17,836 bases of DNA from Bacillota bacterium (GTDB taxonomy: Bacteria; Bacillota; Clostridia; DSM-8532), in assembly GCA_023459915.1 (NCBI GenBank), contig JAEWSN010000261.1, forward strand, positions 1-17,836, written 5' to 3'. Below, in pieces: positions 6,776-14,596 of this stretch. The notes below the pieces were generated by a model that saw only the letters and a program-made list of their open reading frames with translations, searched no databases and was not told the origin of the DNA. The translations under genes and the position numbers were made by a program. The first letter of the stretch is position 1; every line of letters starts with the position of its first letter.

Positions 6776-8590
6776 TTATGTATCCAGCTTCAGCACAGAC
6801 ATGAAGGCTTCTTGTGGCACTTCCACGCTGCCGAACTGCCGCATGCGCTTTTTGCCTTCCTTCTGTTTTTCAAGCAACTTGCGCTTTCTGGAAATATCTC
6901 CGCCGTAACACTTGGCGAGCACGTCCTTGCGGAAGGCGCTGATGGTTTCGCGGGCGATGATCTTGCCGCCGGCGTAGGCCTGGATGGGAATCTCGAAATT
7001 CTGCCGCGGAATGGTCTCCTTGAGCTTTTCCGCCATCCGGCGCCCCCGCGCGTAGGCCTTGTCGGCATGGACGATGAACGACAGCGCGTCCACCGCCTCG
7101 CCGTTGAGCCGGATGTCGAGCTTCACCAGCTTGGAGGTCTGGTAACCGGTCAGCTCGTAGTCGAGCGAGGCATATCCCTTCGTGCGGCTTTTCAGCGCGT
7201 CGAAAAAGTCATAGATGATCTCGTTGAGCGGCATCACATAGTGCAGGATGACCCGGGTGGCCTCCATGTACTCCATGCTCACATAGGTGCCGCGCCGGTC
7301 CTGGCAAAGTTCCATGATGTTGCCCACATATTCGGTCGGCGACATGATGGTGACCTTGACCATGGGTTCCTGCATCGACTCGATTTCGGCCACATCGGGC
7401 AGCTTGCTGGGATTGTCGAGCTCGAACGCCGTGCCGTCCGTTTTCGTGATTTTGTAGATGACCGACGGGGCCGTGGTCACCAGATCCATGTTGTACTCAC
7501 GCTCCAGGCGTTCCTGGATGATCTCCATGTGAAGCAGGCCCAAAAAGCCGCAGCGGAACCCGAATCCCAGCGCGACGGAGGTTTCGGGCTCGAACAGCAG
7601 CGCGGCGTCATTGAGCTGGAGCTTTTCGAGTGCGTCGCGCAGGTCGCCGTATTTTGATCCATCGGCGGGATAGATGCCGCAAAACACCATCGGGACAGCC
7701 TTCTTGTATCCGGGAAGCGGCTCCTTGGCCGGATTGTCGGCCAGGGTGATGGTGTCGCCGACATGGGTGTCGCGCATGTTCTTGATGCTGGCACAGATAT
7801 AGCCGACATCCCCCGCCATGAGCTTGCCCATGGGCAGCAGGGAGCCAGGACGCATGGTGCCGATTTCCGTCACAGTGAAGGTTTTTTTCGTGTGCATCAT
7901 CCGGATGGTCTGGCCAACGGAGATGGTTCCCTCCATCATGCGGACATAACAGACCACCCCTTTGTAGCTGTCGTAGAAGGAATCGAAAATCAACGCCCTG
8001 GGCGGCGCCTCCTCATCACCCTGTGGCGGCGGAATGAACTCGACAATGCGATCGAGCACTTCCTGGACATTCAGGCCGCTCTTGGCGGACACCTTGGGGG
8101 CGTGGTGCGCCTCAATGCCAATGACCTCCTCGATTTCATGGATGATTTCGTCGGGACGGGCACTGGGCAGATCCACCTTGTTGATGACAGGCAGAATCTC
8201 CAGATTGTGTTCGGTGGCAAGGTAGACATTGGCCAGCGTCTGGGCCTCAATGCCCTGCGAGGCGTCCACCACAAGGATGGCACCCTCACACGCCGCGATG
8301 CTGCGGGACACCTCGTAGTTGAAGTCGACATGCCCGGGCGTGTCGATGAGATTGAGCACATATTCCTGCCCGTCACCGGCCTGATACACCATCCGGACAG
8401 CCTGTGCCTTGATGGTGATGCCCCGTTCCCGCTCGATGTCCATATTGTCGAGGATTTGATCCTCCATCTCGCGTTCGGTCATCGCGCCCGTCTTTTCGAG
8501 CAGGCGATCCGCCAGGGTGGATTTGCCGTGATCGATATGGGCGATGATGCAGAAGTTGCGAATCTGTTGCTGTCTGGTGCTGCTGGCCAT
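6776..8590 (-). CDS. lepA: Elongation factor 4 (LepA), ribosome back-translocase GTPase
   Basis: LepA/EF4 is a translational GTPase that binds ribosomes and affects initiation and translocation under stress. The 604-residue product is full length. The P-loop is AHIDHGKST (17-25), the switch I region ERERGITIKA (53-62), G3 DTPGHVDF (83-90), G4 NKVD (137-140) and G5 SAKSG. Domains II, III and V follow. The C-terminal domain unique to LepA ends with RKRKLLEKQKEGKKRMRQFG, the signature that separates it from EF-G. The ATG at 8588-8590 follows GGAGGGATC. It has its own promoter in the uvrB-lepA gap and a terminator downstream. The lepA-hemW-hrcA-grpE-dnaK order is conserved in Bacillota. Confidence 0.98.
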   Translation of the reverse strand: MASSTRQQQIRNFCIIAHIDHGKSTLADRLLEKTGAMTEREMEDQILDNMDIERERGITIKAQAVRMVYQAGDGQEYVLNLIDTPGHVDFNYEVSRSIAACEGAILVVDASQGIEAQTLANVYLATEHNLEILPVINKVDLPSARPDEIIHEIEEVIGIEAHHAPKVSAKSGLNVQEVLDRIVEFIPPPQGDEEAPPRALIFDSFYDSYKGVVCYVRMMEGTISVGQTIRMMHTKKTFTVTEIGTMRPGSLLPMGKLMAGDVGYICASIKNMRDTHVGDTITLADNPAKEPLPGYKKAVPMVFCGIYPADGSKYGDLRDALEKLQLNDAALLFEPETSVALGFGFRCGFLGLLHMEIIQERLEREYNMDLVTTAPSVIYKITKTDGTAFELDNPSKLPDVAEIESMQEPMVKVTIMSPTEYVGNIMELCQDRRGTYVSMEYMEATRVILHYVMPLNEIIYDFFDALKSRTKGYASLDYELTGYQTSKLVKLDIRLNGEAVDALSFIVHADKAYARGRRMAEKLKETIPRQNFEIPIQAYAGGKIIARETISAFRKDVLAKCYGGDISRKRKLLEKQKEGKKRMRQFGSVEVPQEAFMSVLKLDT

Positions 8591-8640
8591 GATCCCTCCG
8601 GAGGCTATTCTTCCGCGCGCACACCGCGTGCGGGAACCGT

Positions 8641-8655
8641 CATGTGGTCCACATG
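8641..8655. promoter_or_regulatory. Perfect 7-bp palindrome in the lepA leader (possible operator)
   Basis: CATGTGG, one base, CCACATG. It begins 11 bp after the lepA -10 box, so it spans roughly +5 to +20. Position and perfect symmetry suit a repressor site, but I do not recognise the motif. Alternatively it is a leader hairpin; outer GAAC and GTTC could add pairs on the transcript. Confidence 0.4.
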
Positions 8656-8666
8656 TTCAAGACATC

Positions 8667-8695
8667 ATTATATCACGCCGTCAACGCTTCTCCAA
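8667..8695 (-). promoter_or_regulatory. lepA promoter (extended -10 type)
   Basis: On the minus strand TATAAT (8672-8667) is preceded by TGA, giving an extended -10, with TTGGAG (8695-8690) 17 bp upstream as a weak -35. The -35 lies inside the last codons of uvrB. It supports independent transcription of lepA. Confidence 0.7.
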
Positions 8696-10672
8696 TTGCC
8701 GCTGCAGCACCTGGATCCTGTCACGCAGCGACGCGGCGCGCTCGAATTCGAGCTCCCTTGCCGCAATCTTCATCTCCTTGGTCAGGCTCTCGAGCAGGGC
8801 CTTGACGCTCTCCGCGTCCAGCGCGGACACGCCGTCATCCTGGCCGGGGCGGAACGGCGCGCCGGGTTCGGCCGCCTTGGTCATCTCAATGACACTGTGG
8901 ATGCTCTTGACAATGGTGCGCGGCGTGATGCCGTGCGCCTCATTGTAGTCCTTTTGTATCTGCCGGCGGCGATTCGTCTCGCTGATGGCATAGTTCATGG
9001 ATTTGGTCATGTTGTCCGCATACATGATGACCCGACCCGCCACATTGCGGGCGGCGCGGCCGATCGTCTGGATCAGCGAGGTCTCCGAACGCAGGAATCC
9101 CTCCTTGTCCGCATCCAGAATCGCCACGAGCGACACCTCCGGCAAGTCGAGGCCTTCCCGCAGAAGGTTGATGCCCACCAGCACGTCAAACACGCCGGAA
9201 CGCAGATCCCGGATGATTTCCATCCGTTCCAGCGTTTCCACATCGGAATGCAGGTACCGCACCCGGATGCCCATTTCCTCGAAGTATTTGGTGAGATCCT
9301 CCGCCATCCGCTTGGTGAGGGTGGTGACCAGAATGCGTTCCTTTCGCGCCGTCACCTTGCGGATTTCCTCCATCAAATCGTCGATCTGGCCCTTGACCGG
9401 ACGGACAATCACCTCCGGATCAATCAGCCCGGTGGGTCGGATGATCTGCTCCACGATTTCCGTGGACAGCTCCCGCTCATACTTTGCGGGCGTGGCGCTG
9501 ACATAGACGAACTGTTTGGCGCGCTCATTGAACTCGGCAAACGTCAGCGGGCGGTTGTCGAACGCGGACGGCAGCCGGAACCCGTATTCCACCAGCGATT
9601 GCTTGCGGGCGCGGTCCCCGTTGTACATCGCGCCGATTTGCGGCACGCTCACATGGGACTCGTCGATGACAATCAGGAAATCGTCCGGGAAATAGTCCAT
9701 CAGGGTGAATGGGGAACTGCCGGGCTCGCGCCCCGAAATATGTCTTGAATAGTTTTCTATACCGCTGCAGAAACCCAGCTCCCGCATCATCTCCAGGTCG
9801 TAGCGGGTCCGCTGCTCCAGCCGCTGCGCCTCGAGCAGCTTGTCGTTCTCGCGGAAGAATTTCAGCTGTTCCTCCAGCTCCACCTCAATGGACTGGACGG
9901 CCCGCTCCATCTTGGCGCGGCTTGTGGCAAAGTGCGAGGCCGGGAAAACCGCGATGTGGGACATATACCGCTTCACCTCGCCGGTGAGCACGTCGATCTC
10001 ACTGAGCCGCTCCACCTCGTCGCCGAAAAACTCCACCCGCAGGGCCAGGTTGTTGGACGCCGGCGGGAAGATGTCGAGCGTGTCTCCCATGACGCGGAAG
10101 GTGCCGCGGTGAAAGTCGATTTGATTGCGGGTGTACTGGATGTCCACCAGCTTGCGGATGACCTCGTCCCGATCCCGAATCATGCCGGGTCGCAGGGACA
10201 ACATCAGCTCCGTGTAATCCTCCGGATCCCCCAGACCATAGATGCAGGAAACAGATGCCACGATGATGACGTCCCGCCGCTCAAACAGCGCCGCGGTCGC
10301 AGAATGGCGCAGTTTGTCGATCTCGTCGTTGATCGCCGAGTCCTTCTCGATATAGGTGTCCGTGGAAGGAATGTAGGCTTCCGGCTGATAATAGTCGTAA
10401 TAGCTGACAAAGTACTCCACCGCGTTGTCGGGAAACAGTTCCGTGAACTCGTTGCACAGCTGCGCGGCCAGTGTCTTGTTGTGCGCGATCACCAGTGTGG
10501 GTTTCTGCACACGCTCAATGACATTGGCGATGGTATAGGTTTTGCCGGACCCGGTCACCCCCAGCAGGGTTTGATGCCGGTTGCCGGCCTCGATGGACGC
10601 GGCCAGCCGATCGATGGCCTTGGGCTGATCCCCCTGCGGCCGGTATTCGGAATGGATACGGAATGCTGGCAT
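8681..10672 (-). CDS. uvrB: UvrABC excision nuclease subunit B
   Basis: UvrB is the damage-verifying helicase-like subunit of nucleotide excision repair, loaded by UvrA and joined by UvrC. The 663-residue product has the Walker A motif GVTGSGKT (38-45) and the beta-hairpin region YYDYYQPEAYIP (92-103), which inserts between DNA strands. It also has the Walker B motif DESH, helicase motifs including SATPAKYE and QTIGRAARN, and a C-terminal UVR motif (LTKEMKIAARELEFERAASL) that contacts UvrC. Length is normal. I chose the ATG at 10670-10672 (MPAFRIHSEYRPQGDQ), preceded by AGGGAG. The longer reading from 10807 would run through the secG terminator and into secG. uvrA is not in the window. Confidence 0.98.
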   Translation of the reverse strand: MPAFRIHSEYRPQGDQPKAIDRLAASIEAGNRHQTLLGVTGSGKTYTIANVIERVQKPTLVIAHNKTLAAQLCNEFTELFPDNAVEYFVSYYDYYQPEAYIPSTDTYIEKDSAINDEIDKLRHSATAALFERRDVIIVASVSCIYGLGDPEDYTELMLSLRPGMIRDRDEVIRKLVDIQYTRNQIDFHRGTFRVMGDTLDIFPPASNNLALRVEFFGDEVERLSEIDVLTGEVKRYMSHIAVFPASHFATSRAKMERAVQSIEVELEEQLKFFRENDKLLEAQRLEQRTRYDLEMMRELGFCSGIENYSRHISGREPGSSPFTLMDYFPDDFLIVIDESHVSVPQIGAMYNGDRARKQSLVEYGFRLPSAFDNRPLTFAEFNERAKQFVYVSATPAKYERELSTEIVEQIIRPTGLIDPEVIVRPVKGQIDDLMEEIRKVTARKERILVTTLTKRMAEDLTKYFEEMGIRVRYLHSDVETLERMEIIRDLRSGVFDVLVGINLLREGLDLPEVSLVAILDADKEGFLRSETSLIQTIGRAARNVAGRVIMYADNMTKSMNYAISETNRRRQIQKDYNEAHGITPRTIVKSIHSVIEMTKAAEPGAPFRPGQDDGVSALDAESVKALLESLTKEMKIAARELEFERAASLRDRIQVLQRQLEKR

Positions 10673-10695
10673 ACAATCAACTCCCTCTGGAACGC

Positions 10696-10727
10696 AAAAA
10701 GCCATGCACACCTCGGTATGCATGGCT
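10696..10727 (-). terminator. Intrinsic terminator of secG
   Basis: On the minus strand the arms AGCCATGCATACC and GGTGTGCATGGCT pair over 13 positions, one a G-U wobble; the innermost pairs would open to a CGAG tetraloop. The stem is followed directly by TTTTT. It lies about 20 bp after the secG stop and 24 bp before the uvrB start. Confidence 0.85.
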
Positions 10728-10746
10728 TCGGATCGCAATCTGACTG

Positions 10747-10986
10747 TCAGCCGCGGAGCATGAACACAAGCACGACAGACGTCACGATGAACCCAATGGC
10801 ACACCAACCGGTATACCGGCTGAGCTTGGATTCGATATCACGCCCCTTGTTCTTGCCAAAGAAGGTCTCCGCACCGCCCGCGATGGCGCCGCTGATTCCC
10901 GCGGAACGTCCGGCCTGCAGGAGCACGACGGCGATGACGACCAGGCACAGCAGGATATGTAGAATGTTGACAACAATCGTAAGCAT
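10747..10986 (-). CDS. secG: Preprotein translocase subunit SecG
   Basis: SecG is the small membrane subunit that assists SecYE and SecA in protein export. The 79-residue product has two transmembrane helices (about 4-24 and 57-77). The conserved cytoplasmic loop between them includes VLLQAGRSAGISGAIAGGAE and then FFGKNKGRD, which is diagnostic for the family. Size and topology are those of Gram-positive SecG. The ATG at 10984-10986 has GGAGG seven bases upstream. It has its own promoter and terminator, so it is probably transcribed alone. Confidence 0.95.
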   Translation of the reverse strand: MLTIVVNILHILLCLVVIAVVLLQAGRSAGISGAIAGGAETFFGKNKGRDIESKLSRYTGWCAIGFIVTSVVLVFMLRG

Positions 10987-11020
10987 ACGGTTTCCTCCAT
11001 TTGTCTTGTGCAGCCCTCAT

Positions 11021-11050
11021 ATTGTAACACAGCCGCATTTGATGAGGCAA
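11021..11050 (-). promoter_or_regulatory. secG promoter
   Basis: On the minus strand TACAAT (11026-11021) is preceded by TGT, forming an extended -10, with TTGCCT (11050-11045) 18 bp upstream as -35. It lies in the pgi-secG gap about 35 bp before the secG start codon. Confidence 0.65.
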
Positions 11051-11123
11051 GCCCTGAAAACCGTTGGACACCCACATCACCCGCATGCGCGGGAAAAGTC
11101 ATGCAACGGGCAGAGGAAAAGGG

Positions 11124-12467
11124 TTACAGCCGTTTTTCCAGCTCCGCCCTGCGCGCCTCGTTGCCGGGTTTGCCCAACAGCGCGAACATGTTCTTCTTGT
11201 ACTCTTCCACACCGGGTTGGTCGAACGGGTTCACCCCGAGCAGGTAGCCGCTGATGCCGCATGCCTTTTCGAAGAAATACACCAGGGCGCCGAACCAATA
11301 GGCATCCATGGCCGGGACATTCACCACAAGATTGGGCACGCCGCCGTCATTGTGCGCCAGGATGGTGCCCTGCATGGCCTTCTTGTTGACGAAATCCATG
11401 TCTTTGCCTTCAAGATAGTTCAGTTTGTCCAGATCATCCGCGGTGGCGATGAGCGCCATCGCCTTGCGGGAAGACTCGACATTCAGCACCGTTTCAAAGA
11501 GGTTGCGCATGCCGTCCTGGATGTACTGCCCCATGGAATGGAGATCCGTGGAGAAGTCCACGCCCGCCGGGAACAGTCCTTTTTGGTCCTTGCCCTCGGA
11601 TTCGCCGTACAGCTGCTTCCACCACTCGGTCACATAATGCAGGGACGGTTCGTAGTTGACCATGATTTCGGTGGTACGACCCTTGCGCAGCAGCGCGTTG
11701 CGCGCGGCGGCATACCGGTGGCAGTCATTCTCGGCAAACGGCTTCATGCAGGCCTCCCGGCTGTCCGCGGCACCCCGCATCATGGCCTGGATGTCGATGC
11801 CGGCCGCGGCGATGGGCAGCAACCCAACCGCCGTGAGCACAGAGAAGCGTCCACCGACATCGTCCGGAATCACGAAGGTTTCATAGCCTTCGGCATCGGC
11901 CAGTGTCTTCAGGGCGCCGCGCGCCTTGTCGGTGGTGGCATAGATGCGGGATTTCGCGCCCTCCTTGCCATACCGCTTCTCCATATACTGCTTGAACAGA
12001 CGGAAGGCAATGGCCGGCTCGGTGGTGGTGCCGGATTTGGAGATGACGTTGACGGAAACCTCCTGCCCCTCGATGAGATCGAACAGGTCGGCCAGATAGG
12101 TGGGGCTGATGTTGTTGCCCGCGAAATAAATGGCCGGACCCTTGCGCTTTTCCTTCGGCAGGTTGTTCTGGAAGGAATGGCCCAGTGCCTCGAGTGCCGC
12201 GCGTGCCCCAAGATAGGAGCCGCCGATGCCAATCACCACCAGCACATCCGAGTCCTTTCGGATTTTGGCCGCCGCGGCCTCTATCCGGGCAAATTCCGCC
12301 TTGTCATAGTTGACCGGCAGATCCACCCAGCCGAGAAAATCGCTCCCCGGACCGTTCTTCTGATGAAGCATGGCTTCTGCGGCCGCCACCTGGGGCGCAA
12401 AATACTCAATCTCGTGTTCCGCCATGAAACCCAGCGCGTTTTTGTAGTCCAAACGGATTCCCTTCAT
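11124..12467 (-). CDS. pgi: Glucose-6-phosphate isomerase
   Basis: Pgi interconverts glucose 6-phosphate and fructose 6-phosphate in the cytoplasm. The 447-residue product is the short form typical of Bacillota. It shows the sugar-phosphate-binding segments VVIGIGGSYLGARAALE and VISKSGTTTEPAIAF, and the signature DDVGGRFSVLTAVGLLP. The catalytic-glutamate region (LYGESEGKDQKG) and the C-terminal lysine/histidine region (GVNPFDQPGVEEYK) are also present. The ATG at 12465-12467 follows GGGGAGG. It comes after the 5S carboxyltransferase gene with a GC-rich hairpin between them, and I see no separate promoter in the short gap. It may depend on readthrough from the carboxyltransferase operon. Confidence 0.97.
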   Translation of the reverse strand: MKGIRLDYKNALGFMAEHEIEYFAPQVAAAEAMLHQKNGPGSDFLGWVDLPVNYDKAEFARIEAAAAKIRKDSDVLVVIGIGGSYLGARAALEALGHSFQNNLPKEKRKGPAIYFAGNNISPTYLADLFDLIEGQEVSVNVISKSGTTTEPAIAFRLFKQYMEKRYGKEGAKSRIYATTDKARGALKTLADAEGYETFVIPDDVGGRFSVLTAVGLLPIAAAGIDIQAMMRGAADSREACMKPFAENDCHRYAAARNALLRKGRTTEIMVNYEPSLHYVTEWWKQLYGESEGKDQKGLFPAGVDFSTDLHSMGQYIQDGMRNLFETVLNVESSRKAMALIATADDLDKLNYLEGKDMDFVNKKAMQGTILAHNDGGVPNLVVNVPAMDAYWFGALVYFFEKACGISGYLLGVNPFDQPGVEEYKKNMFALLGKPGNEARRAELEKRL

Positions 12468-12484
12468 GATATCCTCCCCTGTAA

Positions 12485-12510
12485 AGGGCCGCCCCCTGCG
12501 GGACGGCCCT
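12485..12510 (-). terminator. GC-rich hairpin between the 5S gene and pgi (weak terminator or attenuator)
   Basis: On the minus strand the arms AGGGCCGTCCC and GGGGCGGCCCT form an 11-bp stem (one G-U pair) with a GCAG loop, followed by only TTTA. The stem is strong but the T-run is short, so termination is probably partial, leaving pgi to be reached by readthrough. Confidence 0.6.
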
Positions 12511-12545
12511 GGTTGAAGCCTGAACGGCGGCGCCTCCCCGAAAGG

Positions 12546-13943
12546 TTACGCCATTGGATGGACGCGGTTGTCGTAGTCCACCATATCCGGATCGATTTTG
12601 TATTTCTGTGCCTTGCGCCATTCGAAGAACTTCTGCGCCACCTGCGGGAACATGGCCCAGGTGAGCACATCCTCGTCCTGCTCGTGGTACTCGGCCATTT
12701 CCTTCTCCACCTTCGCAAGCTCCGGTGACAGGGTGTCCGCGGGACGGCAGGTGATCCGTTCCTCATCGCCGATGATTTTTTTGACCATTTCATCGGAAAT
12801 GGGCGCCGGCGTCTTGCCGTACATGCCCTTGACGACATCCTTGGTTTCCTTCGGAATCATCTTGTAGCGCTCGCCGGCGATGACATTCATGACGGCCTGC
12901 GTCCCGACAATCTGCGAGGACGGCGTGACCAGCGGCACATAGCCGAGATCCGCGCGCACCCGCGGCACTTCCTGGAGCACTTCCAGGAATTTGTCTTCCT
13001 TGCCGGCCTGCTTGAGCTGGGACACCAGGTTGGACAGCATGCCGCCGGGAACCTGGTACTTGAGCGCGTTGACATCGACGCCCATGACCTTGGTGTTGAG
13101 CAGACCACTCTTGAGGTATTTGTCACGCAGTGTGCCCACATACGCGGAAATATCGCTGAGCAGGTTCAAATCATAACCGGTGTCATATTCCGTGCCCGCA
13201 AGGGTTGCCACCAGCGGTTCTGTCGGCGGCTGGGAGGTGCCCAGCGCCAACGGGCTCATGGCGGTGTCCACGATGTCGATGCCGGCCTCGATGGCCTTGA
13301 GGTAAGTCATGGAACCCACGCCGGAGGTGTAGTGGGTATGCAGTTCAATGGGAATGCTGACATTTTCCTTCAGGGCCTTGACAAGGTCGTAGGCCTTGTA
13401 GGGAACCAGCAGTGCCGCCATGTCCTTGATGCAGATGGAATCGGCGCCCATCTCCACCATTTGTTTGGCTTCCTTCACGAACTGCTCGAGGCTGTGGAAT
13501 TCGCTCTCCGTATAGGAGAACGCGATCTGGGCGTGTCCGCCCTCCTTCTTGGTGGCTTTGACAGCCCGCTCCACGTTGCGGTAGTCGTTGAGGGCGTCGA
13601 AGATGCGGATGATGTCGATGCCGTTGGCAACGGACTTCTGGACGAAATAATCCACGACATCGTCCGCGTAGTGTTTGTAGCCAAGCAGGTTCTGACCGCG
13701 AAGCAGCATCTGCAGCTTGGTGTTCTTCACCTTGGCGCGGATGGTCCGCAGGCGATCCCACGGATCCTCGTTCAAAAATCGCACGCAGGCGTCAAAGGTG
13801 GCGCCGCCCCAGCATTCAAGGGCGTTGTAACCTACCTGGTCGAGCTGTTCGAGCATCGGCAGCATTTCTGCGGTGGACATGCGTGTGGCGATCAGGGACT
13901 GATGCGCGTCACGCAGGACGGTTTCGGTAATTTTCACTCCCAT
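12546..13943 (-). CDS. Carboxyltransferase subunit of the transcarboxylase 5S / oxaloacetate decarboxylase alpha / pyruvate carboxylase B family
   Basis: This family moves a carboxyl group between carboxybiotin and pyruvate/oxaloacetate. The 465-residue product has the metal/substrate motif R11-D-A-H-Q-S, the LLRGQNLLGYKHY segment, the lysine that is carbamylated in the family (K173 in IKDMAALL), and the metal ligands H202 and H204 (LHTHYTSG). D12 to K173 has the same spacing as D23 to K184 in Propionibacterium 5S as I recall it. The C-terminus RPADTLSP to DEDVLTWAMFPQVA also fits 5S. It has no fused biotin domain; the carrier is the preceding gene. The ATG at 13941-13943 follows AAGGAAG. It probably forms a transcarboxylase with its two upstream neighbours. 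Na+-pumping oxaloacetate decarboxylase alpha is the main alternative, but no beta subunit is nearby. Confidence 0.9.
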   Translation of the reverse strand: MGVKITETVLRDAHQSLIATRMSTAEMLPMLEQLDQVGYNALECWGGATFDACVRFLNEDPWDRLRTIRAKVKNTKLQMLLRGQNLLGYKHYADDVVDYFVQKSVANGIDIIRIFDALNDYRNVERAVKATKKEGGHAQIAFSYTESEFHSLEQFVKEAKQMVEMGADSICIKDMAALLVPYKAYDLVKALKENVSIPIELHTHYTSGVGSMTYLKAIEAGIDIVDTAMSPLALGTSQPPTEPLVATLAGTEYDTGYDLNLLSDISAYVGTLRDKYLKSGLLNTKVMGVDVNALKYQVPGGMLSNLVSQLKQAGKEDKFLEVLQEVPRVRADLGYVPLVTPSSQIVGTQAVMNVIAGERYKMIPKETKDVVKGMYGKTPAPISDEMVKKIIGDEERITCRPADTLSPELAKVEKEMAEYHEQDEDVLTWAMFPQVAQKFFEWRKAQKYKIDPDMVDYDNRVHPMA

Positions 13944-13961
13944 GAGTTCACTTCCTTTCCT

Positions 13962-13992
13962 GGACATCGGTGCATCACGCGCTCCGATGTCC
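13962..13992 (-). other. Intercistronic hairpin before the 5S ribosome-binding site
   Basis: Perfect 9-bp arms GGACATCGG and CCGATGTCC with a 13-base loop, about 20 bp upstream of the 5S start codon. A second stem (CAATCCG at 14001-14007 with CGGATTG at 14023-14029) lies just before it in the same 135-bp gap. Neither has a T-run. Both are candidates for RNA stability or processing elements that set subunit ratios. Confidence 0.55.
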
Positions 13993-14078
13993 GTGCTGTG
14001 CAATCCGACAGGTCAGCCATGCCGGATTGTGTTCCCGGAACCCCGGCCAAAAACCAACCAAGGCTCCTGTGAAGGGGA

Positions 14079-14492
14079 TTAGTTCAGGCTGACCATGAGA
14101 TCCCCGCTGTTGACCTGCTGGCCCTTGGTCACATTGACCGAAGCCACCGTGCCATCCTGGGGTGCCATGATTTCGTTTTCCATTTTCATCGCTTCGAGAA
14201 TGGCGAGCACGGTGCCCTTCTTGACAGACTGGCCGGGCTCGACATTGACCTTCATGATGGTGCCGGGCATGGGCGCGCTGATCTTCACCGCGCCGGCAGC
14301 GCCGCCAGCCGCTTTCGGGGCGGGCGCCGCCTTGGGGGCGGGAGCCGCTGCCGGTGCCGCTGCCGCAGGAGCGGCCGCGGGTGCCGCGGCGGCTGCGACA
14401 GGCATCACCGGGGTTGCGGCGACAGGCGCGCCGGTTTCTTCCACTTCCACTTCATAAGACTTGCCGTTGACGGTCACATTGAACTTTCTCAT
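14079..14492 (-). CDS. Biotin carboxyl carrier protein (transcarboxylase 1.3S / decarboxylase gamma type)
   Basis: This is a 137-residue biotinyl carrier that shuttles carboxybiotin between two active sites. It begins MRKFNVTVNGKSYEVEVEE, which closely resembles the start of Propionibacterium 1.3S. An Ala/Pro-rich flexible linker follows (about 22-68). The lipoyl/biotinyl domain contains the biotinylation motif E100-A-M-K103-M, with K103 the attachment lysine, and ends GQQVNSGDLMVSLN. I chose the ATG at 14490-14492; GGAGG is about ten bases upstream. An in-frame ATG at 14549 would add 19 residues with no family similarity. It sits between the 12S-like and 5S-like genes. Biotinylation requires a BirA ligase encoded elsewhere. 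Confidence 0.95.
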   Translation of the reverse strand: MRKFNVTVNGKSYEVEVEETGAPVAATPVMPVAAAAAPAAAPAAAAPAAAPAPKAAPAPKAAGGAAGAVKISAPMPGTIMKVNVEPGQSVKKGTVLAILEAMKMENEIMAPQDGTVASVNVTKGQQVNSGDLMVSLN

Positions 14493-14554
14493 GCTGTTTC
14501 TGCCTCCATCTGTTGTTCCCGCCCGTTCCGGTTCCCCGCGGCGGGTCATCCTGA

Positions 14555-14579
14555 GGCCGGTCAGGTTTCTGTACCGGCC
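14555..14579 (-). other. Intercistronic hairpin between the 12S-like and biotin-carrier genes
   Basis: Perfect 7-bp arms GGCCGGT and ACCGGCC with an 11-base loop, starting about 18 bp after the mmdA-type stop codon. There is no T-run, so it is not a clear terminator; it may protect the upstream message or mark a processing site. Confidence 0.5.
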
Positions 14580-14596
14580 GGTCTCTTTCTCCGGGA

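Noticed and set aside
7763..9748. Plus-strand ORF of 661 codons
   Set aside because: Antisense to parts of lepA and uvrB, both confidently identified and full length; no family motif in the translation.
11080..11093. Terminator after pgi
   Set aside because: CCCGC / GCGGG is only 5 bp with a 4-base loop and is followed by TGATG in the transcription direction; too weak to call.
11064..12728. Plus-strand ORF of 554 codons
   Set aside because: Antisense to pgi and the end of the 5S gene; it even runs through the hairpin between them. Shadow ORF.
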